In this document: piece after piece, positions 11,164 to 22,894 of the stretch
How positions within the stretch are numbered: the stretch's first letter is position 1
Layout: every line of letters begins with the position of its first letter
Position numbers and translations under genes: made by a program
From: Flaveria trinervia
Lineage: Eukaryota > Streptophyta > Magnoliopsida > Asterales > Asteraceae
DNA: 64,000 nucleotides
Direction of reading: 5' to 3'
Assembly (NCBI GenBank): GCA_025506515.1
Contig: CM046442.1
Location: 8,616,596-8,680,595 of the forward strand
Notes under the pieces: generated by a model
Database searches by the model: none
The model's input: only the letters and a program-made list of their open reading frames with translations
What the model was told of the DNA's origin: nothing

Positions 11164-14100
11164 TCAGCTCTTCATATTCTTATACTTCTCCTCCCTTGTA
11201 ACTCTTGCATGTATTTCGAATGCAAAGTAGAGCCTTATCACATTTTGGAACTGGAAGGCTTGTATAATGTCTTGCACGTCATAGAACAGTGGCCACTTGT
11301 ATAAAGTGTAGACATCCTCTGAAGACAAGTTAGTTAGCCAGATTGGGTGAAATACCTTGATAGTTTCCATATTTCCATTTCTATTTAGAACTATGACAAC
11401 CTCACATATTCTCCAATCACAATACACGACTTGAAGTGTGGAGTGAAGTCCTAAGGCATTTCCCTTAGAGGGATTCTCAACATTATGCATGGAGGACTCC
11501 ACTTCAGCACAATCTTTGGCTTTCCAGTAATGGCATCAACTTTAGATCTTCTGATATACCTCGTTGGTTGTTGAGGTTTGAAGTTGACCCACCTGGTGTG
11601 GTACTCTCTTTAAAGCTGGTTCAACCAGCCTGACATCTTTCAAGGGTCAACATATAACAACTTCAACTTGGCCAACTGGGTAAGCTCAAAACCGGGTACA
11701 GTCTTCAGATCGTGTGGGAATCTAAAGTACTCGATTCCCTTCTCTCTCTGATAGCATAAACATTTAGATCATCAAAATATGCCCACGTTATGATTTTTCC
11801 TCACACCTTCAAATTCTTCTTTACTTTATAAAGCTTGGTGTAGGTACTAGGCTTTGGAGCACTGCGTTGGGCTCTGATCTCTGCAAAACATGCCGCCCAT
11901 TCAGCCTTTTTGATGTTGACATCGGCGTCTGAGGCTTGGGCTTGATCTTTCATCTTCTCTGACTCCTTCTCCATCTTATCCTGTGTTTCAAATGTATCAC
12001 TGACAAGGGTGTCACCCAGATTGGGGACTACAGTTCCCTCGTTGTCAGCATACTCTGGATAATGTTATGTTGTGACGTCTTCGATCTCAATCCCATCCAT
12101 ATCGTTAAGCTCACCGTCACTATCCATATCAACAGTAAGAGCATCCTTCACAAGCTCATCTGGATTCGGTCGGAACATCTCAGCCAGTTGCTCACCAGTA
12201 AGGTCATGAATTATTTCTCCTTCTTTAGGAGTGTAACTCACAGACCTCTTGACGATCCCTTGCAAATCAAGTATCATTTTGAGTTGAGACTTGATCTGCT
12301 GAAGGGGAGCGACATTGTACACATCTTGCTGAGATGAATGATCTGCTTGATTTAAACATATAAACACATCAACCATTAGTCAATAATCAAGACTGTAAAC
12401 ATTAAATAAATATAAACATTATGTACACAAGTTTAATACATGATTTAGTTACACATGATTTAAAATTACACAAACATCTAATCATTACGTTTGTCCTGAA
12501 TCATATGCTCTTCTGCAGTCGAGGCTAATGTTGAGGCACCCTGCTCTTGATTTTTCTTGGTCCGCCTCTCTCTTGCTTATGTGGCACTCGATACAAACGC
12601 ATCACCTTCGTCTTCATCATCTCCTTCATCTCCTGCACCTTTATCATTTCCTCCCTCTGTTTCATCCTCATCATCATCCTCTTCATCAACATCCTCATCA
12701 TCATCATCATCACCATCATCATCACCCTCACGTATCATCAGAGGCTCATCCTTTGTGCCTTTGAGTTTGAGCATGATGGTCCATTTGGCATCCTCCAACT
12801 CCTCAATCTTCTTAGTGGATAGAACTTTATGCTCTTGGAGTTGTGCAATCTCTTGACTTTGAACAACCATCTGCTGAGCCTGATCCTCTATTAGCTGGGC
12901 CTGCTGAGCGATCTGCTATGCTTGGGCAGCGTTCTTCTCCACAAGTTGTCTGATCTATGCAGCTCTTTCCTCATCAGCAGCCCACAGCTTCAGCACCATC
13001 CTGTTCAGTGCTACCAGCTGATCCTCTACCCCATCACAAGGTAGGAAGGATCATAGTAGTGAATGACTAGTGGGATGATGGTCCGGGCTGGTGGTTGTGG
13101 TGAATATGGGTAGTGTTATATGTGTGGGTGGTGATGGGTAGGCTATAGTGGTGGTGGAAGTAGTGTAGATAGGTGGTGGAATGGCTATGGTAGTGATGGT
13201 GGGTGAGGTGGTAGTAGTGGTGGTGGTAGTTGTGGTGGTGGGTGAGTGAGTGATGGTGGTAGATATGGTGGTAGTGGTGGTGGATGTAGAAATCAGTGTG
13301 AACCTTCGTCTTTTCGGCTTCATCCCATGGGGTTGAGCCATCCTCTTCTTCCTCGAACCCCTTGAGGAGGATGCTCCCCCTAGGATACTGAGCTGGTCTA
13401 CGGTATAAGTGGGATCTTTAGTAGTCTCCCCAAACGCAGCTTGGCATCCTCTAATCGCCTCTATCCCATGTTCAGTGGCAACCACCCTACTGCCCACCAT
13501 TCTGGTCAACGGCTCATCATCACTCTCCTCCTCCTCATCAGGCCTGAAACCCTGATGGAAACCAGCTATGTCAGCTTCTCCATGAGTAGGTGGTGGAGGT
13601 GTAACATCTGTAGTGGTGGCCCTAGATGGAGTGGGGCCTGTGGCTCCACCATCGCCACTGTCATCATCCCCTGAGTCATTGGTGGGGATTACAATCTGCT
13701 ATATATTAGAATCACTGTTCTCATGGTGCCACTTCCTCCTAGCGGGCGCCACGCAATCCTCCTGGGTCAAGTGCCCAAACAATCTCCTCATAGGGGGCTT
13801 AACATGCGTCCCCCTGTACACCTTCATCCGACCCAATATGGTGTCATCCATTACCTGAAGTACTATAGCGTCCTCCTTCTCCTTAGGTAGCTGAGGGAGC
13901 TTCTAATCAATGATCATCTGCATGAAGCGAGGATACATACAAAATCCCTCCTTCCTCTTCGCCTCGATGTTCTCCACCAAGTAGGTGAAGATCATCCGAC
14001 AGAAACTGAATGGGTGGTTCAGCACAACGCCACGTAGGCGTTCTGTATCTGGTCTGATAGCTCATCGAAGCCTCCTTTCCTGGAGGCAAATCACTTTAGC

Positions 14101-14474
14101 AGCACATATGCCAGGTACTTGAATTGGGGGCACAGGTTGCTCTTGTAGAGCACACCTGCGATGATGTCCCCCGAGTACTTGGCTCGTAGAAAGCAGTCGC
14201 GCACTGTCCTGAGATCCTCCTCTGTGATCTCTGTGGCCTGACCGAAGATAGAGCTCCTGATGCAATAGGGATCTGCGGTCCTATCGACAACTGCGCCTTC
14301 CCAGAAGGCCTGGTGAAGGGATCGGTATGGTGTGCACGGTTTCAAAATGGCATAGAAGATCCTCAATCTTCACAGAAAAGTAATAATGCCCGAAAAGTCT
14401 ACAGCATTCCTGTAAGTCAAATCCAGGTGAGCACATATGTTGTGCTTCGTGCTCATTGTCCAGCAACTCGCCAT
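11164..14474 (-). pseudogene. Element A ORF3, broken copy of conserved third ORF
   Basis: Sense-orientation ORF between spacer and polypurine tract. The ATG at 14474 begins MASCWTMSTKHNICAHLDL, matching the starts in B (28814) and C (51168). The N-terminal domain runs to about 13900: AFWEGAVVDRTADPYCIRSS, FLRAKYSGDII and QFKYLAYVLLK, with an in-frame TGA where C has Trp. Then come a Lys/Arg-rich segment and a Thr-rich tract (13080-13330), a coiled-coil/acidic segment (12577-12870), a likely intron (12343-12488), and the C-terminal domain with VAPLQQIKSQL, AEWAACFAEI-like text, FDDLNVYA and DVYTLYKWPLFYDVQD. The end is TGA 11164, or TAG at 11144 if a one-base deletion is allowed for. The function is unknown to me. 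Position is that of the envelope-like ORF of Sireviruses, but I see no signal peptide or transmembrane segment that would support an envelope. Confidence 0.8.
12343..12488 (-). other. Likely intron in A ORF3
   Basis: 146 bp, AT-rich. Donor GACAAAC|GTAATG, a branch-like CTAAT about 35 bases before the acceptor, acceptor AATCAAGCAG|AT. Joining the flanks keeps one frame. The same signals occur at the same place in B and C. Confidence 0.6.
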
Positions 14475-15530
14475 CTGTTACACAAAATGGATAAACGTTA
14501 GTGTGAGTAAAGAGTAACTACTTGAATCTCTTAACTTGAATCTGTCTCTTCTGTCGTGCGATTGAGCTCATACGCATGACTGAGTCATGCGACTGTGCTC
14601 AGTCGTATGCTCTACCAAGCGGTTGAACCAGTCGTGCGACTGAACTTATTTGCATGTTTCAGTTGTGCGATTGTGCCATTCGCCCAACTCAGTCGTGCGA
14701 CTGAGACATTCACCCGGCTCAGTCGTGTGATTGAAGTTCATCAGAGCACCCATTCGATTGACAGACGATTGGTTTATTCAAATTCAAATTTTACGCAATT
14801 CGTAGTGTAAGACTTCGTGCTATGGCGCATTAGTCTCGCAAACACCTAACATAGCACCTAATAACCTTTGTTTTAACATTTTACTTAGTTTTATCAGGTT
14901 ATTAGTCATACTAGTCTCGGTTAAGTTTTAGGGCACAATTTCGATCTTTTGAGGATGAATCGATTGAACATTTGACTGGAAATCGTTGCAAATTACCTGT
15001 AGAGTCACTGGAAATCGTTAGAACGTAATAATCATAGTCCAAGAGCAATCAAATGAAATTTGGGCAGAGTATCGGTAAGTGTTGCTAAGAAATGAGCGAT
15101 TGGGGTTGAATAGTGTTTGCGACCGACTTCCCCTCTATTTCTACTAGGGTTTCCCTCAGTCGTGCGACTGAACCTAATAGCATAGTTAGTTCGTGCGATT
15201 GAGACCCAGTCGTGCGACTGACTCAATCGATCATCATCAGTCGTGCGACTAGGTTTCATTGGTGCGACTACCCCATTCGGTTGCTTCCATTCATGTGACT
15301 GGTTCATTCTGATGATCAAATCGCATGAATTTACCCAGCTAATGGTCCAATCACATGTCTAGGCCATACGCGTAACTTAGTCATGCGATTGGGCTCATTC
15401 GTCTAGTTCAATCGTATGGCTGGTCCATACTTATGGTCCAGTCGTGCGAATGGCTCATACTTATGATTTTAACTTTATGACCATTTGACAATTAACCCTT
15501 TTTAACTATTGATAAAACATTTTGAGCATT

Positions 15531-15674
15531 CAATCATCTCAGACATGATCGTTTTTAACTTTGGAAACATTTGATCACCTCAGTCGTGATCCTTTTAACA
15601 GTAAAACATTTTGTCACCTCAAACATGACCCATTTGACATTTGAAAACACGTGTGGTCACCTCAGAGGTGACCA
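15531..15674. repeat. Hairpin array in A spacer
   Basis: Four imperfect palindromes about 40 bp apart, for example GGTCACCTCAGAGGTGACC and GATCACCTCAGTCGTGATC. Arms of 5-7 bp flank a CTCAG-type loop. Homologous arrays lie at 27642-27740 (B) and 52231-52368 (C). Confidence 0.85.
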
Positions 15675-16257
15675 TTTTTAGTGATTAGATCCTAGACATA
15701 ATTCCAATATGTAGTCCAACTTTTAACAACTAAACTGATAGAATTAAACAAATGAAACTACTAGAACTGAAAAGCAAAAGTAAAAACATATTTTTGTAAA
15801 TTTTGTGTGAGGTGAACATCCTAAGATAGATATCTAACAGATTTATTTCTCGAACAGGCAGCTTCAAGTTATTTTGACCATAAGTGGAACAGTTCATTAT
15901 GAAATAATACAGGTAAATCAAATCATTCGGGACATGTTATCAAAACCTTTTGATGCTCGGTTTTTTTTCATCGAGAGTCATTAGCAAGTCTAGGAAATCA
16001 TACTAGTACCACAAGATGCACACAATGGTGTTAACTTTCAAGAGTTGCAGCCATGATGATTGTCAGTATACTTGTCCTCTTAAATCCATAGACAGACTTT
16101 TGACACAGATTGATGATGATTTAAGGTTTAATTATTTCAACAAGCATTTGTGGATCCCATGCTTCTATGGTAATCAACGTTCCTCAGGAGATTTTTGAGC
16201 GGTCTACGGGTAGTATTCAAGAAGAAAATATTCTTAGAGCTTTCAAAGAGAAGCCAA

Positions 16258-16345
16258 GCCTCAGGTCAGTGCCACCGCACAACAAAGAGGTGGCAAACAA
16301 CAATGAATTCTAGAATATGTAGGTTATGCTTATCCTCAGGTCAGT
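16258..16345. repeat. Direct repeat in A spacer, second copy shortened
   Basis: CCTCAGGTCAGTGCCACCGC begins the first unit (16258). The second (from 16334) reads CCTCAGGTCAGTAGC and is truncated. C has two full copies at 52955-52985 and 53029-53059, B two at 26970-27003 and 27047-27078. Confidence 0.75.
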
Positions 16346-16849
16346 AGCTTGATTGCTTTTTGCATTTTTCATCATGTGCTTTTGCTCATATTATGGTCAT
16401 CCGCACATATTTGTGGCGTTTATTTTGCTCGCCACCCCTTATTGGAACTCTATTGATTGTGTTAACCAGGGATAGGATGATAACCCACAGCTTGTTGAAC
16501 AACTTAGTTTGATCTTGAGATCACCAACAAGGTCTACTCATCTTTTGTGTTGAATGTACCAACACATCATCTAATGAACTAGCAACCTGTAGGTCTACTT
16601 TCTTCGTGTCACCTTAGTAGTAGCCAGTTTTACTACCATTTTTCTTGTTATATTGCTCAGACTTCTTAAACTTATACTTTGAATTTCGCATCTAATTCAA
16701 TTTAAATCTTTTAAAGTCCCAAATTCTTTGTTCCCGTGTATTATCATTTTCCATAGTCATTGAATCGATATCACAGATACGATCTCATTTCTATCAGCTA
16801 GCCTGTCATCCTCCCTCGTTTTTTAAATTAAATACTAACTTAACCTATT

Positions 16850-16857
16850 CTCCCCCT
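16850..16857 (-). promoter_or_regulatory. Internal polypurine-like tract of A
   Basis: AGGGGGAG about 120 bp after the pol stop. Extra polypurine tracts downstream of pol are a known Sirevirus feature. B has the same site at 26395-26402. C has a variant at 53615-53622. Confidence 0.65.
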
Positions 16858-16977
16858 AAAATTCTAAAACCGTAAAAGATTTGCGTTTTTAGGATTTTAA
16901 TAGGCGAAGAAATAAAAATAAATAAAAAGAAAATAAACAAAAAAAAATTAAAAGTAAAATGAAATTTACTTGTCGGA

Positions 16978-18839
16978 CTAAGTACTGTCATCGTTGGAAA
17001 TCACATCACTTTTATTTTTAACGGCGTTGATCTCTAATTGATATAGAAAAAATGGTTTATCAAAGGCTTTTGTATAGAGGTCAGCACGTTGAAAATCCGT
17101 ATTAATTTTAACCACATCGATTAAATGTTTTTCAAAGCAATCACATATAAAATGATATTTAATCCTGATGTGTTTGGTTTTAGGATGTTGGACCTGATTT
17201 TTAGTTACGGCTATTGTGGCAGAAATATCAACAAATATAGGAGCATTAGCGAATTGCAAACCGTAGTCCCGCACTTGCTATTGAATCCAAATGATTTGTG
17301 AACAGCAACTTGCAGTAGCAACATATTCGGCTTCACCGGTTGACAGAGCAACCGAGGTCTGCTTCTTACACTACCAGGTCACTAATCTCCTTCCAAAGAA
17401 TTGACATCCTGCTGATGTGGACTTGTAGTTCATTTTGCAACTGCCATAATCTGAGTCACTATACGTTGTAAGCTCGAAGTCATCATCATGAGGATACCAC
17501 AATCCTAGTGTTGGTATACCCTTCAGATAACGAAATATCCTTTTAACCCTAATAAGATGGTTCACTTTTGGTTTCGCTTGATATCTGGAGCTTAGACATG
17601 TCGCGTACATGATATCAGGTCGTGAGGCTGTGAGGTACATGAGGGATCCAATCATTCCTCGGTACATGGTGGCATCAACCAGATCACCATTCTCGTCGGG
17701 TGCTACATCATGGTTTGTAGCAAGTGGAGTCCCAGCTGCGAAAGCATTCTCCATGTCAAACTGACTGAGAATATCCCCTACATACTTGGTATGATGTAGA
17801 AATATCCCCTTAGATGTCTCATCCACCTGTAATCCGAGGAAGAACTTCATTTCTCCCATTGCACTCATTTCAAATTCTACCTTCATTACTGCTTCAAATT
17901 CTTTACATAAGTCTTCATTCTTAGAACCGAAGATTATGTCATCAACATAAATCTGAACAAGCAGTAGATCACCATCCTTTTCATTGAGGAACAGTGTACA
18001 GTCAATTACACCTCTGCGAAATCCGTGTTTCACAATGTGAGTTAAGAGTTTTTCATACCATGCTCTCGGGGCTTGGTGAAGCCCGTAGAGAGCCTTATCC
18101 AGTTTCTAAACTCTGTCCCGATCATATGGATCCTCAAATCCTTCAGGTTGACTGACATACACTGTTTCTCGGATTTCACCATGAAGAAATGCACTCTTTA
18201 CATCCAGTTGATAGACTTTAATTTTCATGTACGAGGCATAGGCTAGAAAGATACGGATGGCTTCCATTCTCGCCACATGTGCAAATACTTCATTGTAATC
18301 AATTCCCTCAACTTGTTAAATCCTTGAACTACAAGTCGAGCCTTGTTCCTAATTATGACCCTTTGGTCATCTTTCTTGCATTTCAAGACCCATTTGATGC
18401 CAATGACCTTAGCACCTTTAGGTCTATCCACCAGTGTCCATACACCTAACTTCTTGAACTGAAGAAGTTCTTCTTGCATGGCACTCACCCATGCTTCATC
18501 ATTTAGGGCTTCACGGACGTATTTTGGCTCAAACTGAGACACAAAACAAAGATATGCACCATCGTGAAGGTATCCCTTTTCCATTACCGAGGCATAATCA
18601 GCTGAATATAGCTGATTTCTCGTCTGAACTCCTGATCTGACATCCCCAATGACATTGTCCAGAGGATGATAGACATTGAGGCATGATCCAGGAGTGGTGG
18701 GAACAATTATCTAAGAATCAAGATTATGAACGTTTGGTTCCGTATCTGAGGCAGTAGGAGTGTGAGGTTCCAAAGACTCAGAGGCATCAACGTCAGATGC
18801 TTGTGGACTTGCAGTAGTAGGAACCTGTTCTTCCTGATC
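16978..18839 (-). pseudogene. Element A pol, 3' part: reverse transcriptase and RNase H
   Basis: Continues A pol on the left side of the B insertion. Right to left: remains of the integrase-RT linker (18600-18839), frame 18243-18584 with FEPKYVREALNDEAW, VDRPKGAKVIG and NKARLVVQGF, then a frameshifted palm region (18034-18240: DVKSAFLHGEI, PEGFEDP). The long frame 17371-18033 has the catalytic YVDD at 17938-17949, KFFLGLQVDET, MIGSLMYLTASRPDI and the RNase H start TYSDSDYGSCK. After a stop at Trp/Gln, RNase H continues with QTSVALST and EYVATAS-like text. The frame 16978-17274 ends with TKHIRIKYHFI and DLYTKAFDKP. Copia RNase H normally has the motif ADxxTK here. The Asp pair of the RT is intact. 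Confidence 0.87.
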
Positions 18840-18844
18840 ATTCT
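18840..18844. repeat. Left target-site duplication of copia B (ATTCT, partner GTTCT)
   Basis: ATTCT before the B 5' LTR and GTTCT after the 3' LTR (33001-33005) differ at one base. Joining the A flanks through a single GTTCT gives a sequence of the same length as the uninterrupted homologous site in C (about 55567-55590), which supports GTTCT as the original. Confidence 0.85.
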
Positions 18845-19565
18845 TGTTGATACATGTATGTCCCTAGATCATGATATGAATGTAATAGATCTTGTTTGTC
18901 TGATTCTGATATGTAATTTGATATGATGATATTGGTTGTTTGTGATTTGTAATGATTAATATTTCATTAATGAGTTGATATTAAATCAGTTAGTTAGGTT
19001 TGTGGTTGTTAGAATTGTTACACATAATGTTTATTAATTAATACATTCAAACTTATCTTAATGAAGTTCTCATGCGAATGGCCCATGCGAATGAACCATA
19101 AGCATGAATACTTCATACAAATGACTCAGTCGCATGACTGAACCAGGAGACTGGATCAGTCGTATGATTGTAACATAAGATTGGCTCAGTCGCACGACTG
19201 AATACTCAGTCGTGCGGATGAATCAACCGCATGGTTCAATCGCATGACTGAACCATTCTAATGGTTCAGTCGCACGATTGAATAATACCAACCTATAAAT
19301 ACAACCGAATTCGTGAAAAACAGGGCTTTTGGTTAATTACGATTCCAGACGTACCCTAGCCGTCCAGAATCCTCCCAATTCGTTCTCCAAGTTCATAGAA
19401 CACATTAGATCGATTCCTAATCGATTTCTAACGTTAGTTTCAATTCTTTATTGATTCTTCGTGTGTTCTCACTAATTGGATCGCCAATCAAATAGGATTC
19501 CGCACTATTTGATCTAGTTTACACGCTAATCTCGAGGTATTTCGTTCAAATACTAGGTCCTAACA
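18845..19565 (+). repeat. Element B 5' LTR
   Basis: 721 bp, TGTTGATACATG...GGTCCTAACA. Six CAGTCG-type quasi-palindromes lie at about 19119-19282, just upstream of the TATA box, placing them in the promoter region. The LTR ends in CCTAACA directly before AG and the PBS. Confidence 0.95.
19294..19301 (+). promoter_or_regulatory. TATA box of B 5' LTR
   Basis: TATAAATA in the context ACCTATAAATACAACC, conserved at the same place in the 3' LTR (32729-32736) and in the LTRs of A, C and D. Confidence 0.75.
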
Positions 19566-19567
19566 AG

Positions 19568-19579
19568 TGGTATCAGAGC
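19568..19579 (+). promoter_or_regulatory. Primer-binding site of B (initiator tRNA-Met)
   Basis: TGGTATCAGAGC, two bases after the LTR. It is complementary to the 3' end of plant initiator tRNA-Met and starts minus-strand cDNA synthesis. Confidence 0.93.
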
Positions 19580-20073
19580 TTTGGCTCTTGATTACGTGTG
19601 ATTCAATCAAGATTGATAAAAAGTTTGTGTTTTTGCACTAAAAACGCAATCTTTTGTGTCAAAAGTGATCTTGGACGTTCCTTGCTCATCAAAGTTTGGT
19701 TTCTACGGACTTAGGCGATTAGACCTTGCGAAATTTCGAATCTTTACAGCTAAAACACGTTTAACCTAGAAATTTTCGCAAAATAGCAGCTTCAGTCACA
19801 CGAGTGAGCCATTCGCATGACTGGACCTCATTCGCATTGCTCAAACGCACGATTGGACATAGTCGCATCTCCATTCGTACGATTGAATCTTTTGGGCGTA
19901 CTGCTCATACACATCAGATTCATTCGCATGACTGAGCTAATCGCTTAGTTCAGCCGCACGATTAAACCAGTCGTACAGTTCATATGCATGACTAGACCAT
20001 TCGCACCTTTCAGTCGCCCCAGTGACAATTTGTTTTATTAGACTTAAAGTTATTAGACTTAAAGTTATTCGCA
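19580..20073 (+). other. Element B untranslated leader
   Basis: Nearly 500 bp without a gene. The second half (19790-20030) is filled with CAGTCG/CATTCGCATG-type palindromic words, as in the leaders of A, C and D. Confidence 0.85.
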
Positions 20074-22894
20074 ATGGAAGATCAAATGTCAGCCTTTACT
20101 GCTGGAAAGGACTCTAGGATACAGAACCTGCTGTTGCTTGAGAGTGAGGTGGGTAATCATAATAAACCACCAAAGCTCTTGACGTTAGATGAGTTTCCCC
20201 ACTGGAAGCAACGTTTTGAGATCTACCTCAATGGAGTGGATCCGAATCTGTGGGAAGCCATCGAGATTGGATATAGTACACCGGTAGGAGCTGATGGAGT
20301 TAAGCTAATGTTAGGAGGAATGACGGACATGCAGAAAGTCAAATACAATGCAGAAAAAAGAGTTTATGCATTGATAACACAATCTATTCCTAAAGACATA
20401 TTCCACCGTACTCAGAAAATAAGCAGTCCAAGAAACTTTGGAATGAGCTAGAAAAGAGGTACGACGGGAATGCTTCGTTGAAGGCGATCAAGGCTAAGGA
20501 GTTAAAGAAGGAATTCGATAACTTCTCATCGATGGGAAATGAGAGTTTGGACGATGTTATAGATAGATTCTACCATATGATGAGTGAACTGCATACACAT
20601 GGGGTGGCTACTACCATGGAAGAGAAAGTTACTAATTTTGCAGACGGATTGCCTGAAAAATGGGCTTCATTCGTGTCTAATCTTAGACAGAATGGAATGC
20701 TGGCAAAAATGGATATTAATGACTTCATTCTTAAGTTGCGAGAAGAGTCACTTAGGATGAAGTACAGAGCTTAGAAGGCTTCCTACAATCAAAATCCATC
20801 TTTATACAATGCCACGCCTCAAGCTAAGACATCTGGAGCACCACTCCAGACTGCATTTGTGTCTAGTTCATCGGGTCCTTCACATGCATCTCCTTCAGGA
20901 TCAGATACATCAGGACTTTCTTGTTCCCACTATATTGGATCCGAAGCAAGTGCTACTAAACTAAAGACCGAGAATCTCAGAATTGTGACAGTGGAAGTAG
21001 CTCGAGAACACATGGATCTTTTGGCTGCAATGGTCCATTCGTATGATGAACTCGTTGCTGGGAAGATTGGAAACTGCCATTTGGCAGACGAGGACTACGA
21101 GCAGGTGGACGAAATGGAGCTTGAGAGGATGGACATAATGTGGGCTTTAGCTAGTGCTGTCCGGAGGGCAAAGAAGTTTGTAAAACAAACCGGACAGAAC
21201 TTGGTAGCTACTAAGGATACCACATTTGGCTTTGACAAGAGCAAAGTGACCTGCTTCAACTGTGGAGAGAAGGGGCACTTCAAAAGAGAACGTGTCAAGC
21301 CTAAGAAGACGGGTAACGGGAACCCATTCTCGTCTTTCACTCGTCAAGACAAGCAAGCTACCAGTTCTACTTCATCAAGCAAGGATCCAAAAGCCTTGAC
21401 TGCTCATGATGATGAAGGACAAGATTGGAGCTTTAGGTTTGTCTCACCAGAGGAATCAAACATTGCAAGTGTAGAAGATATTGACAGTGATTCCGCTAGT
21501 GAAGGAGATCTAGCAGTTGAGATAGCGATGTCACATAGTGAAGAAGCAACTGCAACCGAGGTCAGTTACCAGCCTAAAGAAGAGACTACCACGTCAGAGA
21601 CAGAAAAGACAGAATCACTAGAACCAGAGACATCTGATGCTGCGTTGATGGCTAAATCTACTGAATCAACTCAGCTAAGTACTACTGACCAAATGTTTGA
21701 TAATCATGCTTGCCCTGATTGTGATACTTTTAGGAAAAGCATAGATGAACATTTTGCTAGGTTATTAGATCATAATGATAACTTAGTAAAAGATTTGCAA
21801 CTGTGCACTGAGGCTAATAGGATATTAAAACAAAATGAACATAGTTATAAAGAAAAGATAGACCTTTTGACTAAACAGCTTAGGGAAACCAAAGTAGTTG
21901 CCTTTAACCAAGCTAATGACATTAGGTATTATCTAAACTCCCTAGAAGACACTAAGAAGCAAAAGGCAGTTCTAGAAGTAGAAGTAAATTCATTAAAACA
22001 GAAACTGCACAGTTGGACTAGTTCTTCACACATAGTCCAACACTTAGTGAGAAAAAGGAACAACAGGGAGGGATTGGATTATAAAGTGGTTCCACCACTA
22101 CCTGAGACTTTGATGAACACTAAGACTAGACCAATAAATAGTAATCCCATCAAGGATCATGTGGTGTCTACTCCTCTTGTTAGTGATCCAGATTCCCTAT
22201 GTTCATCTATTGACTCTGGAAACAAACAAAAGGAGGCCACTTCAAAGGCAAAGGATAAATTGTCTTGTGTTAATCTGGAAAAGGAATTTGAAAAGGTTAA
22301 CTTAAAGTCAGGATCAAACAGCGTCAAATGAGAACCTAAAAGCACTTCTAAGGTAAATCTTTCACATACTTCAAGTCAAAAACCTATTAACCAAAAAAAA
22401 AGGTTAAACATGTCAAAAGAATTAACTTTGTTAAACCAGAGAAAACAACCAAAGAACTAGAGTCAAAACCTAGGGTGAGTAATGTTACTAGAGTGTCACA
22501 CACTTCTCCACAAAGAAAGTTAAATAGCATATCGTGCTACAACTATGGTGAATATGGACACATTGCTTCCTATTGTCACTTCTATCAAACACCCCGTAAG
22601 AAGATTGAACTTCAGGTTTCAAAGCCTAGGTCTTCTAAGAGGATCTCACTGACTCCACCTAGAAGAACTAGTGAACCTAAAATTCAACCTGTAAGTCAGT
22701 CGACTGTTTATCACAAACAGGCATTGCACAAATCTGGATTATGGAAGGAGAAGACATCCTTAGTGTCTGATGCTAATGACAAAAAGGAACTCGAGCTACC
22801 CTCATCCTCTAAGGGTCAATGGGTAGAATTTATGATGTGTGATGCCTCTGGGAAACCCAAGCCAGTAAAGGCTTGGGTTCCGAACCCAAACTAA
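20074..22894 (+). pseudogene. Element B gag
   Basis: Capsid/nucleocapsid precursor. The start ATG at 20074 (MEDQMSAFTAGKDSRIQ) corresponds to the starts in A, C and D. The frame 20074-20451 carries PPKLLTLDEFPHWKQRFEIY, a UBN2-type copia gag domain. A frameshift near 20410 moves the rest to the next frame: FDNFSSMGNESLDDVIDRFY, GLPEKWASFVSNLRQN, a stop at 20772-20774, then CCHC knuckle 1 (CFNCGEKGHFKRER, last Cys replaced by Arg) near 21250, an acidic linker, and a coiled coil (about 21750-22050). A nonsense codon at 22329 and a frameshift in an A-run near 22400 follow. The last frame 22475-22894 has knuckle 2 (CYNYGEYGHIASYC, one Cys lost) and ends PNPN-TAA. Not functional as it stands. Confidence 0.9.

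Larger units (their letters stand above)
14475..16977 (-). other. Element A pol-ORF3 spacer, non-coding
   Basis: About 2.5 kb without a believable gene. In element orientation it holds an internal AGGGGGAG tract (16850-16857), one and a half copies of a roughly 33-bp direct repeat (16258-16345), an array of hairpins (15531-15674), and two clusters of CAGTCGYRCGACTG quasi-palindromes (15150-15460 and 14550-14760). The equivalent spacers in B and C are of nearly the same length and order. Confidence 0.85.

Noticed and set aside
12528..12764. Plus-strand frame rich in histidine (HHHHHH runs), resembling a metal-binding protein
   Set aside because: It is the antisense of the acidic Asp/Glu segment of A ORF3. 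The GAT/GAC repeats read as CAT/ATC on the other strand.
11119..14474. Captured host gene between pol and LTR in A only
   Set aside because: The same region is present in B and C at the same place, so it is a resident part of the family and not a single capture event.
19568..19579. tRNA gene fragments at TGGTATCAGAGC sites
   Set aside because: Each lies two bases inside an LTR boundary and is only the tRNA 3' complement, so these are primer-binding sites.
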